Below are positions 32,897 to 41,121 of a stretch of DNA of 64,000 bases, piece after piece (within the stretch, counting starts at the first letter, position 1; every line of letters begins with the position of its first letter). A program made the position numbers and the translations under genes. Under the pieces are notes generated by a model. It made no database searches. It saw nothing but the letters and a program-made list of their open reading frames with translations, and had not been told where the DNA came from. Source of the stretch: an uncultured Bacteroidales bacterium (lineage in GTDB: Bacteria; Bacteroidota; Bacteroidia; Bacteroidales; Bacteroidaceae); the NCBI GenBank assembly GCA_902775975.1, contig CACYOC010000005.1, positions 1 to 64,000 on the forward strand, in the 5' to 3' direction.

Positions 32897-35060
32897 GCTT
32901 TGGATGGATAATCGGGAAGTGTTCCTTCTCCGTCTCATAGGCAGGATTAATGGCCTTCATACCCATGTCGAAACGCACGATAAAGTAGTCGAAGTTCAGA
33001 CGGATACCCAGTCCGTAGCTGGCAGCCAGCTGTTTGAGGAAGGTGCTCGGACGGAACTGTCCTCCCGGCTGTTCGGCGTATGAGCGCAGTGTCCAGATGT
33101 TTCCTGCATCAGCAAACAACGCGCCGCTGAACTTCCAGAACAACTTGGCACGATATTCCAGATTGACGTCTAACTTCATATCACCCGTCTGGTTGATGAA
33201 GTCAATGCGTCCGTCATGGCCTTTGAACGAGCCGGGACCTATAGAGCGTACACTCCATCCGCGAAGACTGTTGGCACCACCGGAGAAGAAGCGTTTCTCA
33301 AACGGCAGGATGCTGCTGTTGCCGTAAGGATAGGCTATGCCCAAGCCGATGTGAAACACCAGCTGGTTGTTGTAGTCTAACTGCAAGTTTCGGGTATATT
33401 CCGCCTGTCCCCTCACATACTGGGCATAGGCAATATTCATAAAGGTATATTGTCCCTGCTCGTTCTTATGGAAACCCAGGGTGGTGGCTGCCAGATTCAG
33501 CAGGTTGCCGGCAGTCTCCAGATTGGCCTTGACAGCCCATCGCCCGTTATTATAGGAATATCCAAAGCCGTCGCGCATGATGAACAGGTCCTGATAGTTG
33601 TATCGCAGAATACTGTTGCGCGACCGCGTATTATCCAAGTATTCCTTGCGGAAGGTATCACTGATCCACGGCATGGAGATGTAGTTCAGGTCGAGCAAAT
33701 CCACCTGATAGCGGTCGTGATGTCCTTGGTCGTTCCACTTGTATTTCCAGCCGACGGTCAGGACGCGGCGGCGGAATTCCGGTCTGTTCTGGTTGTCGTA
33801 AAGCACAGAGACCTCGGAGGTGGCATTGACACGCCGCCGGAAATTATGCGACAGGAAAGGAGCAATAAATCGCGGAAAGTTCAGACGGGCTCCCAAGCTG
33901 TATTCCACAAAGTTGGAGTTCTTGTAGCCTTCCAGTTCCCTGATGGCCTCGAAGGCACCACGCAAGTCTATCGTGAGGTTTTCCGAACCGTGGAAGAGGT
34001 TACGGTTCTGGTAAGAGAGGGTGGCTGCAGCGCCGAGATCTCCAGCAGTATTGGTGCCTTCCTGCTGGAAGGAAATCGTAGAGGTCTTATTCGTCGAAAG
34101 CTGTATGTCGCAGTCGAGGATGTTCTCGTCTGGCCGTTCACGGAAAGTAATGTTCGTATAGCGAACGATTCCCAGTCGTCCGAAGTGGCGATAGGTGTTC
34201 TGCAGGTCTTCCGAGGAATACAAGTCGCCCTCGGCAAGGAAGTTGTTGGCACGCAACACGTTCTTTCGCAGCGGGATGATGGAGTCTTCGGGATTGCCGC
34301 TGCTGAACCGGACATTCCCCATCCTATAGACAGGATGTACCGTACTACTGTCGGCTTCGCCGTTTTGACGGTAGTTATGCAGCACCAGCGTCAGGTCTAT
34401 CTCGTTAGAGCCGCGGACACTGTCGGCACGGTAAGTGATAAAGTCTTTGTTAAAGCGGAAGTAGCCGCGATTCGTCAGATATTGCGTGATGCGCTTCCGT
34501 TCGCCGTCCAGCAGCTCCACGCTGAAAGGCACTCCCCTGTGCAGTCGGGGCCCTTCGCCATTCTGGCGCAGCAGGTCGGCAATAGTGGAATCCTGCACCA
34601 CATAGTCCGCCTTCCTCAGACGGTATAGGATTCCTGGATGCAAGATATACGTGGTCTTGATGCGGCGACCTTTCATCAGCATCTGCGTCTCTACGCCAGC
34701 CTGCAGGTAGCCCATATTCCGCATCTGTGTCTGCAGGTTGACCATCGACTGTAGCGTGCTCAGCGAGTCATACAACTGTGGAGGTTCACCAATAGACCGC
34801 AGTGTCCGGTTGTACCACTTCGTCGTGTCTCGTCCTGAGAGTGAATAGGTCATCAAGGGAATCTTGGCCGTCGAGAACCATTGCGAATTGCCACGCTGCA
34901 GGACATACTGTCGCAACTCCAGCGTGCTCAGCGGCTCTTTTGAGTCGTTTACCACCTTTGCCTTATCCATCAAATACTCGCCTTCGGGGACGTATTTCGT
35001 CTCCGAACAGCCTGCCAGCAACAGGACAAAACTGATGATGAGAATGACTTTATCTCGCAT
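32850..35060 (-). CDS. BamA/TamA-family outer-membrane protein (lipoprotein type)
   Basis: A 736-residue protein with an N-terminal lipobox (LLLAGCSE) instead of a plain signal peptide, then about three POTRA-like units (for example GILYRLRKADYVVQDSTIADLL and YFRFNKDFITYRADS) and a C-terminal 16-strand barrel. The conserved FFSGGANSLRGWSVRSIGPG is the BamA/Omp85 loop-6 VRGF-type motif, and the protein ends FHFAVGLPF. Omp85 members insert proteins (or lipids) into the outer membrane. The lipoprotein form is common in Bacteroidetes and is usually distinct from the main BamA. Start 35060 is preferred because the longer start overlaps the promoter. It is divergent from the TrmH-like gene. Confidence 0.9.
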   Translation of the reverse strand: MRDKVILIISFVLLLAGCSETKYVPEGEYLMDKAKVVNDSKEPLSTLELRQYVLQRGNSQWFSTAKIPLMTYSLSGRDTTKWYNRTLRSIGEPPQLYDSLSTLQSMVNLQTQMRNMGYLQAGVETQMLMKGRRIKTTYILHPGILYRLRKADYVVQDSTIADLLRQNGEGPRLHRGVPFSVELLDGERKRITQYLTNRGYFRFNKDFITYRADSVRGSNEIDLTLVLHNYRQNGEADSSTVHPVYRMGNVRFSSGNPEDSIIPLRKNVLRANNFLAEGDLYSSEDLQNTYRHFGRLGIVRYTNITFRERPDENILDCDIQLSTNKTSTISFQQEGTNTAGDLGAAATLSYQNRNLFHGSENLTIDLRGAFEAIRELEGYKNSNFVEYSLGARLNFPRFIAPFLSHNFRRRVNATSEVSVLYDNQNRPEFRRRVLTVGWKYKWNDQGHHDRYQVDLLDLNYISMPWISDTFRKEYLDNTRSRNSILRYNYQDLFIMRDGFGYSYNNGRWAVKANLETAGNLLNLAATTLGFHKNEQGQYTFMNIAYAQYVRGQAEYTRNLQLDYNNQLVFHIGLGIAYPYGNSSILPFEKRFFSGGANSLRGWSVRSIGPGSFKGHDGRIDFINQTGDMKLDVNLEYRAKLFWKFSGALFADAGNIWTLRSYAEQPGGQFRPSTFLKQLAASYGLGIRLNFDYFIVRFDMGMKAINPAYETEKEHFPIIHPKLSRDFAFHFAVGLPF

Positions 35061-35067
35061 TTTGTTG

Positions 35068-35096
35068 CAAAAGTACAAAAAAAATCCCTATCTTTG
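35068..35096. promoter_or_regulatory. Closely spaced divergent promoters, BamA-like / TrmH-like
   Basis: Minus TACTTTTG (35075-35068) and plus TATCTTTG (35089-35096) lie only 13 bp apart, so the two polymerases would compete for overlapping DNA. Confidence 0.65.
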
Positions 35097-35115
35097 CACC
35101 AAAATACGAAAAAAT

Positions 35116-35862
35116 ATGCTTAGCAAGAATCAAATTAAATGGGTGAAGTCGCTGGAACTAAAGAAAAACCGCAAAGCCGAAGGGCTCTTTGTCGCTGAAG
35201 GTCCCAAAGTTGTGGGCGACTTGCTGAGGGGCGGATTCACTCCCCGTTCTCTCTTTGCCACCCGAGGATATATGGAGCAGCATCGCGACGTCTCCTGCCA
35301 AGAGATTACGGACGAGGAGCTGCGCAAGCTCTCCTTCCTGCAGCATCCCCAACAGGTGCTTGCCGTCTTCGAGATTCCTTCTCCCCTCACTCAGGGAGGG
35401 GCCGGGGGTGGACTCTCTCTCGCTCTTGACGGCATACAAGACCCCGGAAATCTGGGAACGATTATCCGCATTGCCGACTGGTTCGGCATCACGACCATCT
35501 ACTGTTCTTTAGACACTGCCGATGCCTACAACCCAAAGGTCGTGCAAGCTACTATGGGCAGTCTGGCGCACGTCCGAATTATTTACACGGACTTAGTTGA
35601 ACTGCTGACCCATGCCGACGTTCCAGTCTATGGCACACTGCTGGACGGAGAAGACATCTACCAGCAGACCTTAGAGAACGACAAAGGCATCATCGTCATG
35701 GGTAACGAGGGCAATGGTATCTCGCCTGCCGTGCGACAACTCATCACCCACAAGCTGTTCATCCCAAACTTTCACGAAGAAAAAGAAACCGCTGAGTCTC
35801 TGAATGTTGCAATCGCAACAGCCATTACCTGTTCAGAGTTCAGACGCAGGGGAAAAGGCTAA
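35116..35862 (+). CDS. TrmH/SpoU-family RNA 2'-O-methyltransferase
   Basis: A 248-residue SPOUT methyltransferase. An N-terminal substrate-binding domain (KWVKSLELKKNRKAEGLFVAEGPKVVGDLL) precedes the knotted domain with LDGIQDPGNLGTIIRIADWFG (motif 1), IIVMGNEGNGIS (motif 2) and FHEEKETAESLNVAIATAI (motif 3). It methylates a ribose in tRNA or rRNA; the site cannot be read from sequence. ATG 35116 is chosen because upstream in-frame codons precede the promoter. Between the two domains lies an in-frame insertion (PSPLTQGGAGGGLSL) encoded by a palindromic element at 35381-35415. Confidence 0.92.
   Translation: MLSKNQIKWVKSLELKKNRKAEGLFVAEGPKVVGDLLRGGFTPRSLFATRGYMEQHRDVSCQEITDEELRKLSFLQHPQQVLAVFEIPSPLTQGGAGGGLSLALDGIQDPGNLGTIIRIADWFGITTIYCSLDTADAYNPKVVQATMGSLAHVRIIYTDLVELLTHADVPVYGTLLDGEDIYQQTLENDKGIIVMGNEGNGISPAVRQLITHKLFIPNFHEEKETAESLNVAIATAITCSEFRRRGKG
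35381..35415. repeat. GGGAGGGGC palindromic element in the TrmH-like gene
   Basis: CTCCCCTCACTCAGGGAGGGG followed by CCGGGGGTGGACTC: the arms CCCCTC/GAGGGG or CTCCC/GGGAG can pair. It is close to the element found twice in the sensor-kinase gene (54556-54590 and 54681-54716) and adds about 12 residues in frame. Confidence 0.75.
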
Positions 35863-35865
35863 CGC

Positions 35866-36447
35866 TTAGAAGTTCTTCAGCGCCTCATAGATACGTTGTA
35901 CGGGCAAGCCCATGACGTTGAAGTAACTGCCTTGCAGACTGGTGACACCGACGTATCCTATCCACTCCTGAATACCGTAGGAGCCCGCCTTGTCCATCGG
36001 CTGATATTTCTTGACATAATACACTATCTCTTCCTCGGAGAATTCCTTGAAGGTCACGTCGGTCTCCACGGAAAAGCTATGCTGTTTCTCGGTGGTGGTA
36101 AGGGTAACGCCAGTGATGACCTGATGCGTCTTTCCACTCAGTTCCCGCAACATGCGGCAGGCGTCAGCCTCGTCTTTCGGCTTTCCCATCACCTCGTCGC
36201 CTAAGACGACGATCGTGTCGGCAGTAATAACCAATTCGTCGTGCGCTATCGTATTCCGATAGGCGGCGGCTTTCTTCTGTGAGATGTATTGTGCTATCTG
36301 CTTGGTGGGCAAATTGTTGGGATAGCTCTCGTCAATGCCTTTCAGGACGCGCACCTCAAAGTCAACGTCCAGTCCCGCCAGCAGCTCCTTCCGCCTCGGC
36401 GAATTAGAGGCCAATATAATCTTATAATGCGGTAGCAAATTTTTCAC
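35866..36447 (-). CDS. maf: Maf-like nucleoside-triphosphate pyrophosphatase
   Basis: A 193-residue Maf/YhdE-type house-cleaning enzyme that hydrolyses dTTP/UTP or modified nucleotides to monophosphates. Motifs are ILASNSPRRKELLAGL, DESYPNNLPTKQIAQYISQKKA, VITADTIVVLGDEVMGKP and GSYGIQEWIGYVGVTSLQGSYFNVMGLP. The GTG start at 36447 is the last unit of a 7-bp repeat (GTGAAAA), so repeat number changes would alter its 5' end; a TTG three codons in is the alternative. It ends 3 bp from the convergent TrmH-like stop. Confidence 0.94.
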   Translation of the reverse strand: MKNLLPHYKIILASNSPRRKELLAGLDVDFEVRVLKGIDESYPNNLPTKQIAQYISQKKAAAYRNTIAHDELVITADTIVVLGDEVMGKPKDEADACRMLRELSGKTHQVITGVTLTTTEKQHSFSVETDVTFKEFSEEEIVYYVKKYQPMDKAGSYGIQEWIGYVGVTSLQGSYFNVMGLPVQRIYEALKNF

Positions 36448-36509
36448 TTTTCACTTTTCACTTTTCACTTATCACTTTTCACTTATCACTTATCACTTTT
36501 CACTTTCCA
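36445..36509. repeat. 7-bp tandem repeats between kdsC-like gene and maf
   Basis: About nine units of TTTTCAC or TTATCAC. They separate the KdsC-like stop codon and the maf start, and supply the GTG start of maf on the minus strand. Confidence 0.85.
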
Positions 36510-36510
36510 T

Positions 36511-37029
36511 TCACCATCCAAAGGCATGTTCATCCTTCAGCCATTTACCCTGAGCACGCAACGTCTGTTCAATGACGTCGCGGCCACAGCCTTCGCCGCC
36601 GTTGCGGTCGCTGACATAGATGCTCACCTCCCTAACCTCGTGGCAGGCGTCTTTCGGACATACCGGACAACCGACACGGTGCATCACCTCCAGGTCGGGA
36701 ATATCATCACCCATGAACATCACCTCCTCGTCAGCATAGCCATACTTGGCCTTGAACTCCTCGTAAGTCTTGATTTTCACGGCAGCCCCCAGATAGATGT
36801 CCTCCATGCCCAAACCTTCGTAGCGCATACGGACTGCTTCTATCCTACAACCGCTGATAATGGCAATGCGCAGCCCCGTTTTCATGGCGAGCTGAATGGC
36901 ATAGCCGTCTTTGATATTGACCGTTCGCAATGGAGTTCCTTCCAAGTCGAGGGCAATAGTAGAACTTGACAGCACGCCGTCGAGGTCAAACACGATGGCC
37001 CGTATCTTCTGTAAGTCGTAGTTGATCAT
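36511..37029 (-). CDS. KdsC-like HAD phosphatase
   Basis: A 172-residue cap-less HAD phosphatase of the YrbI/KdsC type, which in Gram-negatives removes phosphate from KDO-8-phosphate for lipopolysaccharide. Motif I is [11 protein letters not shown] (Asp15, Asp17), motif [12 protein letters not shown], Lys in [11 protein letters not shown], and motif [15 protein letters not shown]. The start at 37029 (MINYDLQK) gives the normal family length. It overlaps the end of the DUF2520 gene by 44 bp, indicating translational coupling. A related sugar phosphatase activity is the main alternative. Confidence 0.9.
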   Translation of the reverse strand: MINYDLQKIRAIVFDLDGVLSSSTIALDLEGTPLRTVNIKDGYAIQLAMKTGLRIAIISGCRIEAVRMRYEGLGMEDIYLGAAVKIKTYEEFKAKYGYADEEVMFMGDDIPDLEVMHRVGCPVCPKDACHEVREVSIYVSDRNGGEGCGRDVIEQTLRAQGKWLKDEHAFGW

Positions 37030-37747
37030 TCTTTTGGATTGCTTTCTGGTGAATACTTTGCGACAAGCGCTCGTAGAGCTGGCGCACGGCAGGATTATCA
37101 ATGAGGTTAGCCTGCATGCTGATGACATTCTCGTCGTAGCGGACGGCAGGTCCCGTCTGGGCATCCAGGGGATGCAACTCATGCACCTTGCGGGCAGTTT
37201 CATCGATGAGGGGCAGCATGACATCGAAAGGAAGCCCGTGCTGTGCCAGAATGTCTGCCGAGAGGGCATAGCAGTGGTTCACGAAATTGCAAGCAAAGAC
37301 AGCAGCCAAGTGCAGGTATTTCCGCTCTTCGGTAGATAGCTCATAGACCTGCTGGCTGACAGAACCAGCCAACTGCTTGACGGTCTGAAGCGTATCGTTA
37401 TCGGAAGCCTCATAAAACACAGGGATTTCTTGGAAACTTACCAGCCGGTCCTTGCTGAAGGTCTGCATGGGATAGAACACGCCATAGTGCTCGCAATGTC
37501 CCGCAAAGACGTCCAGCGGCATCGATCCTGCCGTATGCACAAAGAGCTGCTGCTCCCTACCCTTCGTAGCCTTGGCGATTACCTCCTGCAGGGCACTGTC
37601 CTTGACGCTGATGATATAAACATCGGCACGTGGCGGCAGTTCCTCCAGCGTCCGGCTGTTGACACTCACCACGTCGTGACCGGCTTGCTGCAAGGCGGGC
37701 AAGAGATTCGTTGCCAGGCGGCCTCTTCCTATCAGAGCTATTGTCAT
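36986..37747 (-). CDS. DUF2520/Rossmann-like oxidoreductase family protein
   Basis: A 253-residue protein starting [23 protein letters not shown], a Rossmann nucleotide-binding motif. It continues with [29 protein letters not shown] and [14 protein letters not shown], then the all-helical C-terminal domain of the DUF2520 family ([25 protein letters not shown]). The fold resembles pyrroline-5-carboxylate reductase and ketopantoate reductase, but substrate and reaction are unknown. The in-frame extension upstream is encoded by short repeats and is not taken as coding. Confidence 0.88.
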   Translation of the reverse strand: MTIALIGRGRLATNLLPALQQAGHDVVSVNSRTLEELPPRADVYIISVKDSALQEVIAKATKGREQQLFVHTAGSMPLDVFAGHCEHYGVFYPMQTFSKDRLVSFQEIPVFYEASDNDTLQTVKQLAGSVSQQVYELSTEERKYLHLAAVFACNFVNHCYALSADILAQHGLPFDVMLPLIDETARKVHELHPLDAQTGPAVRYDENVISMQANLIDNPAVRQLYERLSQSIHQKAIQKNDQLRLTEDTGHRV

Positions 37748-37751
37748 CTTA

Positions 37752-37806
37752 GTCGTCTCGATATTTCGACATTTCGATATTTCGACATTTCGACATTCCG
37801 ACATGT
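37752..37806. repeat. 8-bp tandem repeats (TTTCGACA type)
   Basis: About six units alternating CGATATTT and CGACATTT fill the gap between the DUF2520 and nitroreductase genes. Similar units occur at 21953-21985, next to uvrD, and in altered form at 28747-28790 inside surface protein 3. Confidence 0.8.
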
Positions 37807-37809
37807 CGA

Positions 37810-38334
37810 TTAATACTTCTCCACGTGAACGTTCTCCCACTTGAGCTTGTCCTCGTTCTGCGGCTTGCGGTCGTCGGCCTTATGACCGATGGCAAGAATG
37901 CAGAGGCACGACAGGTTCTCAGGAATGTCCAGAACGCCCTGAATTACCGTGTCGGCAGAAGTGCCGTCGCTGAGACCACGACCGCGCATCTGTATCCAGC
38001 AAGAGCCCAGTCCTAACTCCTCAGCCTGATACTGCATGGAGATGGCGGCAATAGCGCCGTCCTCCACCCAGCAGTCGTTCTGCAGGGGGTCTCCCAGCAC
38101 CACGATGGCGAGAGCAGCACCCTTCAGGAACTGTCCGCCGAGGTCTTTAGCGTCGGAGAGCTTTTCAAGGTCGGTCTTGTCATCAACCACGACAAACTGC
38201 CAGGCACGCTGACTTTTCGATGTGGGCGCCATCAGTGCCGCACGGAGTATCATCTTCACGTCGTCACCGCTGATTTCCTCTTCCGTAAACTTACGGTGTG
38301 AGCGGCGCACTTGTACTAAATCCTTAAAGTCCAT
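37810..38334 (-). CDS. Nitroreductase-family flavoprotein
   Basis: A 174-residue FMN-dependent oxidoreductase. RRSHRKFTEEEISGDDVKMILRAALMAPTSKSQRAWQFVVVDD is the classical nitroreductase N-terminal signature (FMN phosphate and ring contacts), and AIAAISMQYQAEELGLGSCWIQMRGR the middle helix. The physiological substrate is unknown. The start 38334 is chosen because a -7 box (TATCTTTG on the minus strand) lies at 38367-38360. Confidence 0.92.
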   Translation of the reverse strand: MDFKDLVQVRRSHRKFTEEEISGDDVKMILRAALMAPTSKSQRAWQFVVVDDKTDLEKLSDAKDLGGQFLKGAALAIVVLGDPLQNDCWVEDGAIAAISMQYQAEELGLGSCWIQMRGRGLSDGTSADTVIQGVLDIPENLSCLCILAIGHKADDRKPQNEDKLKWENVHVEKY

Positions 38335-38359
38335 AGTTTTCTCAGTCTTATTTGGATGG

Positions 38360-38367
38360 CAAAGATA
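38360..38367 (-). promoter_or_regulatory. -7 box of the nitroreductase gene
   Basis: TATCTTTG on the minus strand, 26 bp upstream of the start. Confidence 0.55.
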
Positions 38368-38508
38368 CAAAGTTTTTGCGACAACTCCAAATCTTTAGCA
38401 AAAAAAAGGCATTATCTGGTCGCAACAGGCCTCACTTATCAAGGACGCGGATAGTCCACACTTACAAGCAGCCTATAAACCACAGCCCAAGACATCACTG
38501 CACGTCGT

Positions 38509-38528
38509 TGAATTCTCTAGAGAATTCA
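38509..38528. repeat. AATTCTC-NN-GAGAATT palindrome, copy 1
   Basis: TGAATTCTCTAGAGAATTCA, a perfect 20-bp palindrome with centre TA. Confidence 0.85.
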
Positions 38529-38575
38529 TGAGCGCGGACCGTCCGTCCCACCCTTGAAAGCCCATCTCACGACCA

Positions 38576-38591
38576 AATTCTCGAGAGAATT
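38576..38591. repeat. AATTCTC-NN-GAGAATT palindrome, copy 2
   Basis: AATTCTC-GA-GAGAATT followed by CAAG. The flank lies in opposite orientation to copy 1, making a 70-bp inverted arrangement. Confidence 0.8.
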
Positions 38592-38703
38592 CAAGACCTC
38601 CGACATCATTCGCTTCATGCGCAAACGGCCTATCCATTGGGTGTGGCGTATTCACGCATACTGCAAACAGGCCACATGCTCCTTTCATCTGCCAATTCTT
38701 TTC

Positions 38704-38801
38704 CTGACACCCTCGTATTATAATCTTGTCATCCTTGATACCATATAAAAAGGGTGTCAATCCATTTGCACATCTGCGTTTTGACACCCTGACACCCTAA
38801 A
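38704..38801. repeat. TGACACCCT direct and inverted repeats
   Basis: TGACACCCT occurs at about 38704 and twice in tandem near 38781-38800, and its complement AGGGTGTCA at about 38752. The opposed copies can form a long stem-loop. The block ends about 60 bp before the htpG promoter. Confidence 0.6.
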
Positions 38802-38862
38802 AACATTTTTTTAATTTAGAGAAGTAAGAATGAAGATACGAATTTAGGTTAGCGCGAAAATT

Positions 38863-38879
38863 TTGGCACGATATTTGCA
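38863..38879 (+). promoter_or_regulatory. Sigma-54-type (-24/-12) promoter of htpG
   Basis: TTGGCACG-ATAT-TTGCA fits the RpoN consensus TTGGCACG-N4-TTGCW at every defined position, with the right spacing, 46 bp before the htpG start. No TAnnTTTG box is present in the same interval. Confidence 0.75.
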
Positions 38880-38924
38880 GTTAGGAATAGAAAATAGTCA
38901 AATTATAAATTATAAATAAGTAAT

Positions 38925-40985
38925 ATGCAAAAAGGCAACATCGGGGTTACCACAGAGAACATCTTCCCCGTCATCAAAAAGTTCCTCTATTCAGACCATG
39001 AGATTTTCCTTCGTGAAATGGTGTCTAACGCTGTCGATGCCACGCAGAAACTGAAGACGCTGGCACAGCAGGGCGAGTTCAAGGGCGAGTTAGGCGACCT
39101 GACGGTCCACATTGCCTTGGACACCGACAAGGGTACCATCACCATCTCGGACCGAGGCATCGGTATGACCGAGGAGGAAATCGACAAGTACATCAACCAG
39201 ATAGCCTTCTCGGGCGTCAACGACTTCCTGGAGAAGTACAAGGACAATGCCAACAACATCATCGGCCACTTCGGACTGGGCTTCTACTCTTCGTTCATGG
39301 TGTCGAAGAAGGTGGAGATTGTCACCAAGAGCTATCGTGAAGGTGCCAAGGCGGTGAAGTGGAGCTGCGACGGCTCTCCCGCCTACGAGATTGACGAGGC
39401 TGAGAAGGACGACCGTGGTTCGGACATCATCCTCTACATCGACGACGACTGCAAGGAGTTCCTCGAGAAGGCTCGCATCGAGTCGCTGCTCAACAAGTAC
39501 TGCAAGTTCATGGCCGTTCCCGTGGCTTTCGGCAAGAAGCAGGAATGGTCGAGCGAGAAGAAAGAGATGGTCGATACCGCAGAGGATAATATTATTAATA
39601 ATGTAGAGCCGCTGTGGACCAAGGCTCCTTCTACGCTGAAGGACGAGGACTACAAGTCGTTCTATCGCACGCTCTACCCCATGCACGACGAGCCCATGTT
39701 CTGGATTCACCTGAACGTCGATTACCCCTTCAACCTCACGGGTATCCTCTACTTCCCCCGCATCAAGTCGAACATCGACCTGCAGCGCAACAAGATTCAG
39801 CTGTACTGCAACCAGGTGTTCGTCACCGACCAGGTAGAAGGCATCGTTCCCGAGTTCCTGACACTGCTGCACGGCGTCATCGACTCTCCCGACATCCCCC
39901 TGAACGTCTCGCGCTCTTACCTACAGAGCGACCGTGAGGTGAAGAAGATTTCGACCTATATCACCAAGAAGGTGGCCGACCGCCTGCAGGCTATCTTCAA
40001 GGAAGACCGCAAGGCCTACGAGGAGAAGTGGGACGACCTGAAGCTCTTCATCAACTACGGCATGCTGTCGGAGGAGTCGTTCTACGACAAGGCCAAGGAC
40101 TTTGCCCTGCTGAAAGACACGGAGGGTAAATACTTCACCTTCGACGAGTACAAGACACTCATCGAGGGTGCCCAGAAGGATAAGGACGGCAACCTCATCT
40201 ACCTCTATGCCACCGACAAGGAGGAGCAGTACTCTTACATCCAGGCTGCCAAGGACAAGGGCTACAGCGTGCTGTTGCTCGACGGTCAGCTGGACGTTCC
40301 CGCCATCCAGATGCTGGAGCAGAAGTTCGAGAAGTCGCGCTTCACACGTGTCGATAGCGACATCATCGACCGCCTCATTGTCAAGGATGACGCTCCGAAG
40401 TCGAACCTGTCAGAGGACGAGTCTGCCAATTTGTCACAGGTCTTCCGCTCACAGATGCCAAAAATGGAGAAGACGGAGTTCATGGTCGAGGTGCAGAGCC
40501 TGGGTGCTGAGCAGCGTCCTGTCGTCATCACTCAGAACGAGTGGATGCGCCGTATGAAGGAGATGAGCCGTTTCCAGCAGGGCATGAGCTTCTATGGTCA
40601 GATGCCCGATACGCTGAACCTCGTTCTCAACAGCGACCACCCGTTGATAAAGCGCGTCCTCGACGACTGCAAGAGCAGCACTGAAGAGGCACTGAAGCCT
40701 ATCGAGAGCGAGCTGAAGGGTCAGGAGGCCCGTCTGGCTGCCATCCGTCAGCAGCAGGAGAAGAAGAAGGCTGACGAACTGACACAGGACGACAAGGACA
40801 TGAAGGCCGACTGCGAGAAGGCTGTCGAGGAGCAGAAACACAAGAAGGAAGAGGTGCTCAACGGTTTCGCTGCCGAAAACGCCATCGTCCACCAGCTCAT
40901 CGACCTGGCACTGCTGCAGAACGGCATGCTGAAAGGAGAAGCCCTGGACCGCTTCCTCAAGCGCAGCGTGGAGTTGATTAAGTAG
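38925..40985 (+). CDS. htpG: Chaperone HtpG (bacterial Hsp90)
   Basis: A 686-residue ATP-dependent chaperone dimer. The GHKL ATP site is intact: EIFLREMVSNAVDATQKL, TISDRGIGMTEEEIDKY and IGHFGLGFYSSFMV. The middle domain has the client/ATP-contact arginine loop LNVSRSYLQSDREVKKI. The C-terminal domain includes a charged Lys/Glu coil (RQQQEKKKADELTQDDKDMKADCEKAVEEQKHKKEE), somewhat extended compared with E. coli HtpG (624 residues), as in other Bacteroidetes. It stands alone between a sigma-54-type promoter and its own terminator, which suggests separate stress control. Confidence 0.97.
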   Translation: MQKGNIGVTTENIFPVIKKFLYSDHEIFLREMVSNAVDATQKLKTLAQQGEFKGELGDLTVHIALDTDKGTITISDRGIGMTEEEIDKYINQIAFSGVNDFLEKYKDNANNIIGHFGLGFYSSFMVSKKVEIVTKSYREGAKAVKWSCDGSPAYEIDEAEKDDRGSDIILYIDDDCKEFLEKARIESLLNKYCKFMAVPVAFGKKQEWSSEKKEMVDTAEDNIINNVEPLWTKAPSTLKDEDYKSFYRTLYPMHDEPMFWIHLNVDYPFNLTGILYFPRIKSNIDLQRNKIQLYCNQVFVTDQVEGIVPEFLTLLHGVIDSPDIPLNVSRSYLQSDREVKKISTYITKKVADRLQAIFKEDRKAYEEKWDDLKLFINYGMLSEESFYDKAKDFALLKDTEGKYFTFDEYKTLIEGAQKDKDGNLIYLYATDKEEQYSYIQAAKDKGYSVLLLDGQLDVPAIQMLEQKFEKSRFTRVDSDIIDRLIVKDDAPKSNLSEDESANLSQVFRSQMPKMEKTEFMVEVQSLGAEQRPVVITQNEWMRRMKEMSRFQQGMSFYGQMPDTLNLVLNSDHPLIKRVLDDCKSSTEEALKPIESELKGQEARLAAIRQQQEKKKADELTQDDKDMKADCEKAVEEQKHKKEEVLNGFAAENAIVHQLIDLALLQNGMLKGEALDRFLKRSVELIK

Positions 40986-41039
40986 TTCTAGTAGATCTAG
41001 TAAATCTAGCAGTTCTAGTAAATCTAGCAGTTCTACCCA
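40986..41039. repeat. 9-bp tandem repeats after htpG
   Basis: Five full units plus a partial one of WTCTAGYAR starting right after the htpG stop codon. Confidence 0.85.
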
Positions 41040-41046
41040 ACAACGC

Positions 41047-41078
41047 AAAAGCGGCCGCTCGATGGAGCGGTCGCTTTT
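41047..41078 (+). terminator. htpG intrinsic terminator
   Basis: AAAAGCGGCCGCTC, loop GATG, GAGCGGTCGCTTTT: a 14-bp stem with one G-U pair and a T-rich end. Confidence 0.9.
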
Positions 41079-41121
41079 TATGGTGCAGCGAGGTTCATCC
41101 TCGCCGTTATTCGTTGTTGTC

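Larger units (their letters stand above)
38473..38787 (-). other. Possible gene remnant or spurious frame in a repeat-rich region
   Basis: The 557-bp gap between the nitroreductase promoter and htpG has no convincing gene. A 104-codon frame on the minus strand (with GCQEKNWQMKGACGLF) contains two EcoRI-like palindromes and several GACACCC repeats, and its N-terminal part looks compositionally odd. It may be the decayed end of a mobile gene. I do not recognise it. Confidence 0.25.

Noticed and set aside
33450..34628. Long plus-strand reading frame opposite the BamA-like gene
   Set aside because: Antisense shadow of a well-supported outer-membrane protein; no promoter or domain of its own.
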